In this document: piece after piece, positions 8,060 to 17,158 of the stretch
Numbering within the stretch: position 1 is the stretch's first letter
Layout: every line of letters begins with the position of its first letter
DNA from: a bacterium
Lineage (GTDB): Bacteria > B130-G9
Direction: 5' to 3'
Assembly (NCBI GenBank): GCA_035527515.1
Contig: DATLAJ010000023.1
Span: 1 to 38,837 of the forward strand
DNA: 38,837 nucleotides
The notes under the pieces: model-generated
Seen by the model: only the letters and a program-made list of their open reading frames with translations
What the model was told of the DNA's origin: nothing
Databases searched by the model: none
Position numbers and translations under genes: made by a program

Positions 8060-10275
8060 TATTGGGCTTTGACAAGCCGCTTAAGAGCGTCAGCTGCAAC
8101 TTCCAGATCGGGCTTTATCTCGAGCGCCATCTTATATTGACGTATCGCCTTGTCAATCTCGGAACGCTTCTCGTATAGCCGGGCGAGATTGAGATGCGGC
8201 TGGAACAGACCACCTGAGACACTCACGGCGCTCTTGAAGGCAGAGATAGCGTCATCCTCCTTGCCTTGCGCCACAAGAACCGTTCCGAGGTTATTGAGCA
8301 GGTTAGCGTTCTTCGGATTCTGCACAAGCGCTCTCTCAAGCACCTTCTGGGCCGCCTCAGGCTGGTTGTCTGCCATGAGCGCCTGGGCGAGCTTTGAGGA
8401 GGCGACAACGTCGTCTGGAAAGAGCTCAAGCGCCCTTTGATATGCCTTCTGTGCCTCCTTGTTCCTGCCCAGTGAATCCAGCGTCCCGCCGAGGTTGAGC
8501 CAGGCCCTCTGGAACTCCGGGTCGAGCTTGACAGCCCTGCTAAACGCCAGATATGCGTCCATGAGAGAGCCGGGGTCCTTTTTATGGCTGGCTCTCTGTA
8601 GATACGCAACCCCGATGTTGTTCTGAATCTGCGGCCAGAATGGCGAGAGCTCCGCCGCTGGCTTGAGCACGTCAATCGCTTGCTGAAACTGTTGATTCAA
8701 GAGGTAGAGGTTGCCCAAGAGTATCCTCGGCTCAAGGTAGTAGCCTGCAAAGAAAATCGACTTCTGCAGCTCCTCGATCGCGCCTGCGTTGTTCCCGCGA
8801 GCGATCAGGGTGCGAGCCTGACGCAGCTTGTAGTCCGCCGCGAGTAACGATACAGGCCTGACGATGAGCAGCACCCCGATTGCAGCGAGGACGACCGCGG
8901 CGACGGCCTTGGTGGGTTTGGACACTATCAAGGCCCCAGATTCTTTTGCGGAAAGGCATCCGGCCACGAGGCCGAGGTTGATCGCAAACATCGTGGACGA
9001 GGCGGGCATTGTGAGGTTGCTACTGAAGAATGCGTGGACGAGCGTTGCGGCCACGGCGCCTGCTCCGCCGAGGGCAACCATCGGGATGCCGTTTGGCGAG
9101 GCTTTATTACGAGGCCTTTTCAGAAGCGGCCAGATAGACGCGCCCAACAGGTAGATGAACGCCGTCAACCCCAAGAAGCCAGTCTCTACGGCGAGCCTGA
9201 TGTAGTCATTGTGCGGGGAACGAACGCTGATGCCGGCGCCGGCTATTCGGTGCTCCTGAGCGAGGCGGACCGAGGGGTAATAGAGTGCGAAGGCTCCACA
9301 CCCGACCCCGAAGGCAGGGTGCTGCCTGACCAGAGAAAGCGACCCCTGCCAGAGCTTGAGCCTAAACGCAATCGGGGCGTCGGACATATCTATGGCCTTC
9401 TCGGCTTTTTGGATTGCTGATGTGCCACTTTCCCTCTTGCTCAGAGAGAACGATAGCGCTGCCGCGGCGATCAATATCGCGACGAAGGCCGCCCCGGTAA
9501 GGCGTTTAGTGAGGCCGGCCGTTTGTGAGACGGCATTCCGGGACAGAAGACGGCTTCTTCGCCAGAGCACGACAGCAAAAACAACAATAGACGCACCGAG
9601 CCCCGCCCATGCTCCCCTGCTGAACGTGATCGAGAGGAAAACCAGCATGACACAGCAAGCGGCCAGCAAAAGCCACGTGGCCACGCGTCTCCCCTTCTCT
9701 ATGGCCCCAAAGCCGAGCGCCAATCCCAGCGGGATCACGGTGATTAGGTATTGCCCGGCGAAATTGTCGTGCCCTAGCGTTGCTCCGAACATTTCAAAAC
9801 CGTAGCTGTCGTGAATCGCCGGGAAGATTGCGCCCGTCAGGAAATTGATTATCCCTAACACGGAGATACAGGATGCAACGAGGATGGCGGCATAAGCGAC
9901 AGTTTTTGCGTGCCGGGAGCTTGCGACGCACGTGGCGACTGCGAAAATTGCAAGCAATGCGCAGACTCGTAGGAACTCGTTAAGCGATATGCCTGGGCTT
10001 GACGTGGCTGGTATTGAGGCGATTAGAGATAGTGGGAGAATGACAATCGGCGCGATCAGCCGTCGTGGGAACTGAAACCAATTGCCGCTTATGCCGAGTA
10101 TTATTGCTAGAATTGCCGCTGCGCCCAAGAGCATCAGGGCAGTGTTCTTGACTAGTATGTAGCCGTCTGAGGTGAGCGAGTTGGAGAAAACCGACGGCAC
10201 CACGAGGACCGCGGCCAGCAGTATGAGGGTGAGAACCTGAAAGTTTGAGAGCGGAGGCCCTTTTGCCACATCCAT
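8059..10275 (-). CDS. O-antigen ligase-like membrane protein with C-terminal TPR domain (first of tandem pair)
   Basis: This 738-residue paralogue of the next gene has the same order of elements: many membrane helices, GHDNFAGQYLITVIPLGL, ITFSRGAWAG, SPHNDYIRLAVETGFLGL, then VHAFFSSNL matching VHSIFSSNF in the partner. TPR units fill about residues 490-735 (LLGNLYLLNQQFQQAIDVLK, WLNLGGTLDSLGRNKEAQKA, LLNNLGTVLVAQGKEDDAIS). Family knowledge suggests glycan ligation or polymerisation in the inner membrane, with the TPR part binding partners or acceptors. No strong ribosome site precedes the ATG at 10275. The pair most likely arose by tandem duplication followed by divergence, so they may handle different glycans or acceptors. 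Confidence 0.85.
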   Translation of the reverse strand: MDVAKGPPLSNFQVLTLILLAAVLVVPSVFSNSLTSDGYILVKNTALMLLGAAAILAIILGISGNWFQFPRRLIAPIVILPLSLIASIPATSSPGISLNEFLRVCALLAIFAVATCVASSRHAKTVAYAAILVASCISVLGIINFLTGAIFPAIHDSYGFEMFGATLGHDNFAGQYLITVIPLGLALGFGAIEKGRRVATWLLLAACCVMLVFLSITFSRGAWAGLGASIVVFAVVLWRRSRLLSRNAVSQTAGLTKRLTGAAFVAILIAAAALSFSLSKRESGTSAIQKAEKAIDMSDAPIAFRLKLWQGSLSLVRQHPAFGVGCGAFALYYPSVRLAQEHRIAGAGISVRSPHNDYIRLAVETGFLGLTAFIYLLGASIWPLLKRPRNKASPNGIPMVALGGAGAVAATLVHAFFSSNLTMPASSTMFAINLGLVAGCLSAKESGALIVSKPTKAVAAVVLAAIGVLLIVRPVSLLAADYKLRQARTLIARGNNAGAIEELQKSIFFAGYYLEPRILLGNLYLLNQQFQQAIDVLKPAAELSPFWPQIQNNIGVAYLQRASHKKDPGSLMDAYLAFSRAVKLDPEFQRAWLNLGGTLDSLGRNKEAQKAYQRALELFPDDVVASSKLAQALMADNQPEAAQKVLERALVQNPKNANLLNNLGTVLVAQGKEDDAISAFKSAVSVSGGLFQPHLNLARLYEKRSEIDKAIRQYKMALEIKPDLEVAADALKRLVKAQ

Positions 10276-10323
10276 CCCGATACTTGCGATCCGCGAAAAA
10301 TGTTCTGGGGCCTTCGCCCCGTT

Positions 10324-10539
10324 CTACTCACCCGGAACCATTACGATCTGGTCGTAATACTGCGTGGCCTGCTCAACTATTGCAAGGTATGCCGAGTAGC
10401 AACGGCCGCATGGGCAGAGGATTGTCCCACTGTTCTTACCGATCCTTAGAAGCTGCCCACACTTGCACTTTAATATGTATTCCTCTGACTTCGAGGTCGC
10501 GACATACTCAGAATCTCGAAGTATCCGGTCGATTCTCAT
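10324..10539 (-). CDS. Small cysteine-rich (zinc-ribbon-like) protein
   Basis: The protein has 71 residues from the ATG at 10539, which is preceded by AAGGAG with five bases of spacing. A longer frame starts at 10566 but lacks such a site, so the shorter start is preferred. Five cysteines occur in KCKCG and LCPCGRC, spaced about 17 residues apart, which is compatible with a single zinc-binding ribbon or treble clef. The rest is charged and probably soluble. The gene is 48 bp upstream of the O-antigen-ligase pair on the same strand and may be co-transcribed. The family is not recognised; a regulatory or nucleic-acid-binding role is only a guess from the cysteine pattern. Confidence 0.65.
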   Translation of the reverse strand: MRIDRILRDSEYVATSKSEEYILKCKCGQLLRIGKNSGTILCPCGRCYSAYLAIVEQATQYYDQIVMVPGE

Positions 10540-10662
10540 GCGTGCTCCTTCAACTGATTTGCCCATCCATTACCGATTTTCCACCCGATAGGATAAATCG
10601 AACGAACCGCCCACAATATATAGTGCCGATTAGGGTGAGCAACGCAGTCGGGATGGACGGCG

Positions 10663-12078
10663 CTAGCGGATGTTGATGCTCGGAAACCTGAAGAGGTCGA
10701 ACTGCGAGGTTTTGGAAGCCCTGTGCGCGACCGGATACTTACCGGAAAAGCAGGCCGTGCAATAGCCCCTCGCGTCCTTGCCCAGAACGGAAAGCAGGCC
10801 TTTCATCGATAGATAAGAAAGCGTGTCTGCGCCGATGAACTTCCTGATCTCCTCAACTGAATACTGGTTGGCGATCAGCTCTTCCTCGCTAGGGGTGTCG
10901 ATCCCATACACGCAGGGGTGCTTGTATGGGGGCGAAGTAACTCCATAGTGGATTTTCTTGGCGCCGGCCCCTCGCAACATGTCGATTATTTTCTTGCACG
11001 TTGTGCCCCTGACGATCGAATCGTCGATCACTATCACACTTTTGCCCGCAACGGCGTCCCGGATCGGGTTCAGCTTCAGCTTGACGCCGAAATGCCGTAT
11101 CGATTGCTTCGGCTCGATGAACGTCCTACCAACGTAATGGTTTCTCGTAAACCCCTTCTCGCGAAATATGCCCGACCTCTCTGAATAGCCGATCGACGCG
11201 CAGGTGCCCGAATCGGGCACAGGGATAACGATGTCGCCCAAGACACCGGTCTCCTCGGCAAGCATCGCACCGAACCCCTTGCGAACGATGTGCGTCGGCT
11301 TGGAGAAGACCACACTGTCCGGCCGGGCGAAATAGATGAGCTCGAACACGCAGCGCGCCTCGCGCCTCGGCGGGAACGGGAAGTAGCTTCTTAATTCGCC
11401 ATCGCTGATGACGACCACCTCGCCGGGCTCCACCTCGCGGGAATACTCCGCACCTATCAGGTCGAACGCGCACGTCTCGGAGGCGATGACGTAGCCATCC
11501 CCCAGCGTGCCGAGCACCAGTGGCCTGAAGCCTCTCGGGTCTCTGGCCGCCACCAGCGTGTCCTGAGACATGACGACAAGGCTGTAGGAGCCTCTCAACT
11601 TCGAGAGCGCGTCAACCACGGCGTCCTCGAAACTCGACATTCTTGATTTCGCGATGAGGTGGACGATCGTCTCGCTGTCGGAGGTCGATTGAAAGATCGA
11701 GCCGCGATTCTCGAGCTCGGTGCGCACGTCGAGCGAGTTGATGAGGTTGCCGTTGTGTGCGACCGCGACCGAGCCCTTGGCGCAGTCCACGAGGATCGGC
11801 TGGGCGTTCTCGAGTCGCGATGAGCCTGTGGTTGAGTATCTCACATGGCCGAGCGCCGAATCGCCTATCAGTTGATCGAGTTTTGCCTGATCGAAAACGT
11901 CCGCCACCAGGCCCATCCCTTTCGCCACCTTCATGCGATGGTTTCTCCTGGAGACGATGCCGCAGCTCTCCTGTCCCCGGTGCTGAAGCGCATAAAGTCC
12001 AAGATAGACGAGATTAGGAGCCTCGGGATGACCCGAGACAGCGATAATGCCGCAGCTGTGGTGTATTTCGTCAATCAT
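10663..12078 (-). CDS. purF: Amidophosphoribosyltransferase PurF (4Fe-4S type)
   Basis: PurF catalyses the first committed step of purine synthesis, forming phosphoribosylamine from PRPP and glutamine. The 471-residue protein starts MIDEIHHSCG: eight residues precede C9, which would become the N-terminal nucleophile after propeptide cleavage, as in Bacillus PurF and unlike E. coli. The class II glutaminase domain shows LQHRGQESCG and VAHNGNLIN. The phosphoribosyltransferase domain carries the PRPP loop VIVIDDSIVRGTT at about 348-360. C243, C389, C440 and C443 fit the positions of the structural 4Fe-4S cluster in the Bacillus enzyme. It is last in the purS-purQ-purL-purF order, 39 bp after purL. 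The ATG has only a weak ribosome site. Confidence 0.97.
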   Translation of the reverse strand: MIDEIHHSCGIIAVSGHPEAPNLVYLGLYALQHRGQESCGIVSRRNHRMKVAKGMGLVADVFDQAKLDQLIGDSALGHVRYSTTGSSRLENAQPILVDCAKGSVAVAHNGNLINSLDVRTELENRGSIFQSTSDSETIVHLIAKSRMSSFEDAVVDALSKLRGSYSLVVMSQDTLVAARDPRGFRPLVLGTLGDGYVIASETCAFDLIGAEYSREVEPGEVVVISDGELRSYFPFPPRREARCVFELIYFARPDSVVFSKPTHIVRKGFGAMLAEETGVLGDIVIPVPDSGTCASIGYSERSGIFREKGFTRNHYVGRTFIEPKQSIRHFGVKLKLNPIRDAVAGKSVIVIDDSIVRGTTCKKIIDMLRGAGAKKIHYGVTSPPYKHPCVYGIDTPSEEELIANQYSVEEIRKFIGADTLSYLSMKGLLSVLGKDARGYCTACFSGKYPVAHRASKTSQFDLFRFPSINIR

Positions 12079-12117
12079 GGCTTTCCCACGCCCGGACCAG
12101 TTCCTCGCATCGGCTTG

Positions 12118-14334
12118 TCATTTAGACTCTCCAGTTAGCAGCTCTTCTAGCTTTGACGCCCAGATTCGCCATAGATGCTCAACTGTTGCCCGAAGCAGCG
12201 AACTATGGCCACTTTGAACCTCGAACGCATCCTCGCGGACATCGCCCAAGACTAGATGCTCAAGGTCCTGCCTATCAAGATAACGCACAACTTTCCGAAC
12301 ATCCTCCCGCTTAACGGAGATTAACGCGCGGGAAGACGTCTCTGCAAACAGCCAGACCACCGGATCGACATCGCTGGGCACCGAGACCCTGACGCCCGGC
12401 CACGAGCCATTCCCAGAGACGAAACAGCACTCCAGCAGCGCCAGCGCAACTCCGCCCTCAGAGCAATCGTGAGCAGATTGCAGCAGGCCATCGCGCCCCA
12501 GGTTCAAGACCGCTTGCGAGACCCGCTTATGAGACTCAAGATCGATCGGAGTGAGCTCGCCTCGGCGCTCTCCGGTCACTATGCTCGCCAGCTCCGAAGC
12601 CCCCAGCCTCGAATCAGTCTTGCCGAGCAACAGGACAAAGTCGCCTGCTCGCTTGAACGCCGGTCGCACCACCAACCGCACATCCTCAACTAGGCCGGCC
12701 ATCCCGACGATCGGCGTCGGAAAGATGCTCTCGCCAAGCGTCTCGTTGTAGAAGCTGACGTTGCCGCCCGTTACGGGCACTTCAAGGAACTCGCAGGCAT
12801 CCCTCAGCCCTCTGGCGGCCTCGGCAAACTGCCACATGACGACCGGCTGCTCGGGATTCCCGAAGTTGAGGCAGTTGGTCACCGCAAGTGGCTCCCCGCC
12901 AGTGCAGCACACGTTGAGATACGACTCAGCAACGGCGGAAACCCCAGCCCAATAGGGGTCAATGGCGGCCTTGGCCCCGTTGCCGTCCAGACAAAGCGCC
13001 ACGGCCTTCTTGGTGCCCTTGATCCGCAGCACAGCCGCGTCCGCCCCAGGACCTACAACAGTGTTCGTCCCGATGAGGTGATCATATTGCTCAAACACCC
13101 AACGCTTGTCGCACAGGTTGGGCGAGCCGACCAACTTCTCAATCGCATCCTTCAGGCTGATGTCAGCGCGCTTAGCCCCAGCTGGCCTTACCCGAGCCAG
13201 TGGTTTCGAGGTCGGCCGGTCAGAAACGGGACACCGATCGATTAAAAGCGCAAGAGGCACCTCTGCCACCCTCTTCGGCCCCTCATCGATGACGAGCGTG
13301 CCGTCTCCCGTGACGGCACCTATGGCAACTGCCTTGACGCCCCATTTGCTGAAAACGTCGAGCACCTCCTCTTCGCGCTGCGGTGTAACCACAAGCAGCA
13401 TCCGCTCCTGCGACTCGGACAACATCATCTCGTAGGGCGTGAGGTTGCCAGCTCGCCTCGGCACTTTGCTAAGATCGATCCTGACGCCTGTCCCGCCCCT
13501 CGCAGCCATCTCCGAGGTTGAACACGTAAGCCCCGCCGCACCCATGTCCTGAATCCCGACGATGAGCCCCCTGTCCATCAGCTCGAGGCAGCCCTCCATA
13601 ACCAGCTTCTCAGCAAAAGGGTCGCCCACCTGCACAGTCGGGCGCCTCTGCTCACTTGTCTCATCGAACGCCGATGACGCCATAGTCGCTCCGTGCAGCC
13701 CATCGCGGCCGGTGCTGGAGCCTGCGTATATCACGACGTTGCCCGGCCCTCGCGCCTTGCCATAGAAGACCTTGTCCTTTCTCGCAATTCCTGCGCACAT
13801 CACATTTACCAGCGGATTCTTGCTGTAACAGTCAGCGAACAGCGTCTGACCGCCGACCGTGGGCACGCCGATGCAGTTCCCGTAAGAGGATATTCCTGAG
13901 ACCACGCCGCGCATAATGTAGCGATTCCTCGGGCTATCGAGATTGCCGAAGTGAAGCGAATCGAGAATCGCGAACGGCCGTGCGCCCATCGTGAAGATGT
14001 CGCGCAGTATCCCGCCAACGCCCGTCGCCGCACCCTGAAAAGGCTCTATGAACGAAGGGTGGTTATGAGATTCGATCTTGAAGACAAGCGCGATCCCGTC
14101 CCCAAGGTCGATCACGCCCGCGTTCTCGCCCGGCCCCTGGATGACCCGCTCGCCCGAAGTCGGAAACGTGCCAAGATAGCGCTTCGAGCTCTTGTAGCAG
14201 CAATGCTCAGACCACATGACAGAGAACATACCGAGCTCCAGGCGGTTTGGCGTCCTGCCGAGTCCCTCAACAATGCGCTCGTATTCCTCCCTGGTGAGGC
14301 TCTGCTCCCTCAGAAGCTCTGATAGGTCAGTCAT
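12118..14334 (-). CDS. purL: Phosphoribosylformylglycinamidine synthase subunit PurL (small form)
   Basis: PurL is the ATP-dependent synthase subunit that converts FGAR to FGAM with ammonia delivered from PurQ, assembled through PurS. At 738 residues it matches the small PurL of Bacillus and archaea, not the ~1300-residue fused enzyme, and the separate purS and purQ genes agree. Visible signatures are [15 protein letters not shown] near residue 40 (the conserved histidine region), [24 protein letters not shown] and the repeated AIR-synthase-like halves ([11 protein letters not shown] in the second half). It ends 39 bp before purF. The 239-bp gap between purQ and purL is filled by a MITE-like element that leaves 56 bp before the ATG. 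Confidence 0.97.
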   Translation of the reverse strand: MTDLSELLREQSLTREEYERIVEGLGRTPNRLELGMFSVMWSEHCCYKSSKRYLGTFPTSGERVIQGPGENAGVIDLGDGIALVFKIESHNHPSFIEPFQGAATGVGGILRDIFTMGARPFAILDSLHFGNLDSPRNRYIMRGVVSGISSYGNCIGVPTVGGQTLFADCYSKNPLVNVMCAGIARKDKVFYGKARGPGNVVIYAGSSTGRDGLHGATMASSAFDETSEQRRPTVQVGDPFAEKLVMEGCLELMDRGLIVGIQDMGAAGLTCSTSEMAARGGTGVRIDLSKVPRRAGNLTPYEMMLSESQERMLLVVTPQREEEVLDVFSKWGVKAVAIGAVTGDGTLVIDEGPKRVAEVPLALLIDRCPVSDRPTSKPLARVRPAGAKRADISLKDAIEKLVGSPNLCDKRWVFEQYDHLIGTNTVVGPGADAAVLRIKGTKKAVALCLDGNGAKAAIDPYWAGVSAVAESYLNVCCTGGEPLAVTNCLNFGNPEQPVVMWQFAEAARGLRDACEFLEVPVTGGNVSFYNETLGESIFPTPIVGMAGLVEDVRLVVRPAFKRAGDFVLLLGKTDSRLGASELASIVTGERRGELTPIDLESHKRVSQAVLNLGRDGLLQSAHDCSEGGVALALLECCFVSGNGSWPGVRVSVPSDVDPVVWLFAETSSRALISVKREDVRKVVRYLDRQDLEHLVLGDVREDAFEVQSGHSSLLRATVEHLWRIWASKLEELLTGESK

Positions 14335-14390
14335 GTTGTTCTTGATTCTTCCGTGAGAATGGCTGCGGATACATCAACGTAGGGGCGGTG

Positions 14391-14547
14391 CTTGGAGGCT
14401 GTCCAATAAGTAGGGTCTGAGGTTGTGTAGGGGCGGGGCTTGTCTCCGCCCATCTATATATTCGGGCAGACACAAGGCCTGCCCCTACATGTGGCATACC
14501 CCGCTGCGCCATCCCCGTTGAAATCGACTTATTAGACAGCCTCCAAG
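14391..14547. mobile_element. MITE-like element in the purQ-purL gap
   Basis: The ends are 21-bp inverted repeats with one mismatch: CTTGGAGGCTGTCCAATAAG at 14391 and its partner ending at 14547 (variant CTGTCTAATAAG). The 157-bp unit has no coding capacity and encloses a double-hairpin REP element (14426-14489). No obvious target-site duplication was found. It lies inside an apparent operon, transcribed as spacer between purQ and purL. This arrangement fits a non-autonomous element mobilised by a transposase encoded elsewhere. Confidence 0.6.
14426..14489. repeat. REP/BIME-like element, copy 2 (inside the MITE-like element)
   Basis: The ends are TGTAGGGGC and GCCCCTACA. The two halves form hairpins GGGCGG...CCGCCC and GGGCAG...CTGCCC separated by an AT-rich 12-bp linker, and the halves align to each other as inverted copies with four mismatches in 26. 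This is the two-hairpin layout of REP doublets. Confidence 0.75.
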
Positions 14548-14573
14548 CCCCTCCCTTCATACGTTCGGTCATA

Positions 14574-15290
14574 TCATCCCGCTTGGCCAATTGAACGCCC
14601 CGAAACAAGCCCTGCTATCGACTCAAAGATCAGCCTGCCATCAGCCGAACCCAGAAGCGCCTCCGAGGCGCGCTCCGGATGTGGCATTAGGCCGAAAACG
14701 TTGCGACTTGCGTTGCATATTCCTGCGATGTTAAACGTTGCGCCATTAGGATTCGACTCGGGCGTGCAGTTGCCCTCAGCATCACAATACCTCAGCACAA
14801 TCTGATTGTTCTGCACAAGGCGATTCAATCCCGCCTCATCGATGTAGTAGTTGCCCTCGAAATGGCTGATTGGCATGCGCAGGACCTGCTTGGGGGCGCA
14901 GTTCCTAGTGAAGGGCGTATCGACCTGCTCGACCAACACGTGGACGAAGCGACATATAAAGCGAAGGCTCCGATTCCGCATCATCGCGCCCGGCAGAACG
15001 CCCATCTCTAAAAGCACCTGGAACCCGTTACATATCCCGATCACGAGGCCACCAGCCTCTATGTGCCGCCTCATGGCCGGGATTATGGGAGAGAAGGCCG
15101 CAATCGCGCCCGTTCGCAGGTAGTCCCCATGGGCAAAACCCCCCGGCACAATCACGCATTCAAAACCATCCAGCCGAGTTGCAGTGTGCCACACAAACTC
15201 GCTCTCTGCGCCGAGCGCCTCGAGCGCCGCCTTCGTGTCGAGGTCGCAGTTAGTTCCAGGAAAAACTACGATTCCAAACCTGAAAGACAA
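14574..15290 (-). CDS. purQ: Phosphoribosylformylglycinamidine synthase, glutaminase subunit PurQ
   Basis: PurQ is the class I glutamine amidotransferase that supplies ammonia to PurL. Visible are FGIVVFPGTNCD at the start, the nucleophile region VIGICNGFQVL, and the histidine-glutamate pair in LMPHPERA near the C-terminus. The protein has about 238 residues, close to the usual length. A GTG at 15299 is possible, but AAGAGG would then sit only one base away. The TTG at 15290 has eight bases of spacing and gives M-SFRFGIVVFPG, closer to other PurQ starts, so it is preferred. The last ~10 residues (GRSIGQAG) are unconserved. The gene lies about 73 bp after purS. Confidence 0.95.
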   Translation of the reverse strand: MSFRFGIVVFPGTNCDLDTKAALEALGAESEFVWHTATRLDGFECVIVPGGFAHGDYLRTGAIAAFSPIIPAMRRHIEAGGLVIGICNGFQVLLEMGVLPGAMMRNRSLRFICRFVHVLVEQVDTPFTRNCAPKQVLRMPISHFEGNYYIDEAGLNRLVQNNQIVLRYCDAEGNCTPESNPNGATFNIAGICNASRNVFGLMPHPERASEALLGSADGRLIFESIAGLVSGRSIGQAG

Positions 15291-15363
15291 CTGGGACACC
15301 TCTTAAATGGACCAACTAAGGGCACTCTCCGCCGACGGAAGACGACTGAGAGAGCAAACAACC

Positions 15364-15615
15364 TCATTCCAAGAGCTCTATCCTGTAGTCCTCGATCACA
15401 GGATTGGACAACAACCGCCTCGACATCTCGGACAGAACCGCAACTAACCCCTCATCATCCACGCCATCGTCATCCAGCTTGATGTCGAACGCCTTGCCCT
15501 GCCGAACGTCCTCGACCAGATCATATCCAAGCCCGTGCAGCGCCTCGTTTATCGTTCGCCCCTGAGTGTCAAGAACGTCCTTTTTGAGCCAGACCAGAAC
15601 CCTTGCCCTACGCAT
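15364..15615 (-). CDS. purS: Phosphoribosylformylglycinamidine synthase subunit PurS
   Basis: PurS is the small bridging subunit of the PurSQL complex; it holds PurQ to PurL and helps ammonia transfer. The 83-residue protein begins MRRARVLVWLKKDVLDTQG and contains INEALHGLGY, VRQGKAFDI and LLSNPVIEDYRIE, all characteristic of PurS. The ATG at 15615 has GGAG four bases upstream. A TTG at 15627 would add four residues and remove that site. It is the first gene of the purine operon on the minus strand. A hairpin-rich stretch lies upstream, and the promoter cannot be placed with confidence (a weak TATAGT at 15661-15656 is possible). Confidence 0.95.
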   Translation of the reverse strand: MRRARVLVWLKKDVLDTQGRTINEALHGLGYDLVEDVRQGKAFDIKLDDDGVDDEGLVAVLSEMSRRLLSNPVIEDYRIELLE

Positions 15616-15750
15616 TTCGCTCCCCAATCAAAGGTCTATCATTCAACGATATAACACTATATGCGCCGCAGCATCTGATCAAGCAACTCCGAAGCCCAAG
15701 GTCAACAGGACGAAAGGCTGTGTCGGGCTCGTGCTTCGTAGCTTCGCAGA

Positions 15751-15779
15751 GTAGCAGAGGACGTTACCTCTGTTGCTAC
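15751..15779. repeat. Imperfect hairpin upstream of purS
   Basis: GTAGCAGAGG pairs with CCTCTGTTGCTAC with a 3-base bulge and an ACGTTA loop. It lies about 140 bp upstream of purS. It might be a leader structure or part of the repeat-rich stretch; there is no recognised riboswitch core. Confidence 0.35.
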
Positions 15780-15894
15780 GTTGACATGAGTTTTCCCCAA
15801 AAGCGTAGCTCACTTGCTGGGATTGTGGCTGTGGGGAGGTGTTGTGGGCGATAAGAAAGTGGAATCAGGGTTGACGTCATCCTGCGTTTTAGTT

Positions 15895-16106
15895 CCCCGA
15901 AGGGGGGCCACAATGGTAGCCGTAGGTGGAACCTACGGAATCCGTTCACATCGGTATCCTCGCGACCCTGAAAGGGGTCGAACAGCCCGTCCACAGGGTC
16001 ATGTGCAGCCCGCTCAGGGCTGATGATGTTTCTTTCTGTCTTCGGTCCGTAGGCTGGGCCTTCGGCCGGCGCCTACGGCTACTCACGTTAATCCCCTTGC
16101 GGGGAT
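15895..16106. repeat. Array of six hairpins with ~43-bp period
   Basis: Six short inverted repeats follow one another: CCCC-GAA-GGGG (15895), CCGTAGGT-GGA-ACCTACGG (15920), CGACCC-N6-GGGTCG (15963), AGCCC-N5-GGGCT (16007), CCGTAGGC...GCCTACGG with an inner GGCC-TTC-GGCC (16047), and ATCCCC-TTGC-GGGGAT (16091). From the second onward the starts are 43, 44, 40 and 44 bp apart. Stems differ in sequence but two share CCGTAGG. No convincing gene covers the stretch; the open frames here are chance. The rest of 15616-16282 shows no gene. Confidence 0.65.
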
Positions 16107-16282
16107 ACGGGGATTCGCAGCCGGTGTCAAGTCCCCTGAAACAAAAACGGCGCCCTGAAGCACTCCAAGATAGAATTACGAAAACTCCTCAAGAAAAACA
16201 ACTTGATTCAGTCATCATTCCCATGCTATCGTCTGTGCTTACCATATAGTCTGAGCACAGGGCTTTAAAATGGAGAAGACCT

Positions 16283-17158
16283 ATGAATCAGGATGACGCC
16301 AAACGAAAAAGCCGAAGGTTTTGGTCGCTCGACATCCTCTGGCTCCTGCCCTGGGGGATCTTGCTGTTTGTGTGCGCTTTTCTCTATATTGACGGTTGGA
16401 TTTCGAGCTCAATCCCAATGTTGAATCCATGTAGGATGTCGCCGGAGACAATGACAGCGAAAGCGAGAATAGGCGAGATCATGCGCCTTAGCGCCCCGGT
16501 GCTCAAAGTGCTAATCGCCGCGATGCTCATACCTCTGTTCTTCTTGCGTTGGTGGCTTCGGAAGAGAGGATTGGGGCTCCTGTGGCGCCTTGCTGGCATC
16601 GCCGCTGCTGGCGGGATGATCTTGATTCTCTATAGCCTCACGTTCACATATATGGAGGAGGGCATCAGGACACGGGCACTCGGCGACTGCCGGAACATTT
16701 CAACGGGAATCTTGCTCTTCCACGAAGACACCGGCGAGTGGCCATACTACTGCTTGCCGTTCGACGATCCTGACCGGAAGCCGTGCATTGACTACCTGTA
16801 TGGGAACATGGGCGACATGCCGGACCTATATGAGCCAGCCTGGGAGACGTGGGGCACCGTCAGCGACGATATGTTCTTCCATCTAGTGAAAAATGGGCGG
16901 GAACGCCCGTTTTACTTCCCCGTAGCGACCGAATCCACAATGGCCAGCTCAACACGAGGCTGGAAGCAGCCATATCTGCCGTATGTTGTAGATGACCCAT
17001 GGGCGAATAAGTATCTTGTCTCCGTTGGCGCATTCGAGGGCGGAAGGCTGAAGGGCTCTTATGTTTGGTGCATCAGCGCCGGCCCCAACGAGTGCCTCGA
17101 GACGCCAACGACGGCCTCCGAGACACAGGGCGACGACATCGGCTACCGAACGAAATGA
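16283..17158 (+). CDS. Membrane protein with C-terminal type II secretion GspG-like domain
   Basis: The 291-residue protein has three hydrophobic segments at about 16-38, 70-91 and 100-122. Residues about 130-290 resemble the soluble part of major pseudopilins: GDCRNISTGILLFHEDTGEWP (D...I..A...Y..DTG.yP pattern), then DDPWANKYLVS at 237, WCISAGPNE and GDDIGY near the end, equivalent to the DPWG.pY, S.GPDG and DDI motifs of GspG. No prepilin cleavage site (G-FTLIE type) is present, so it is not a normal pseudopilin. GGAG sits seven bases before the ATG, and a 7-bp inverted repeat (16233-16239/16254-16260) with TATAGT in its loop lies upstream. It appears to be a stand-alone gene; the function is unknown. 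Confidence 0.75.
   Translation: MNQDDAKRKSRRFWSLDILWLLPWGILLFVCAFLYIDGWISSSIPMLNPCRMSPETMTAKARIGEIMRLSAPVLKVLIAAMLIPLFFLRWWLRKRGLGLLWRLAGIAAAGGMILILYSLTFTYMEEGIRTRALGDCRNISTGILLFHEDTGEWPYYCLPFDDPDRKPCIDYLYGNMGDMPDLYEPAWETWGTVSDDMFFHLVKNGRERPFYFPVATESTMASSTRGWKQPYLPYVVDDPWANKYLVSVGAFEGGRLKGSYVWCISAGPNECLETPTTASETQGDDIGYRTK

Noticed and set aside
15895-16106. Hairpin array as a CRISPR
   Set aside because: The stems differ from each other, so there is no conserved repeat with unique spacers, and no cas genes are present.
15926-16249. 107-codon open frame on the plus strand across the hairpin array
   Set aside because: It is composed of translated hairpin repeats with no domain-like pattern and no ribosome site; the repeat structure explains it better.
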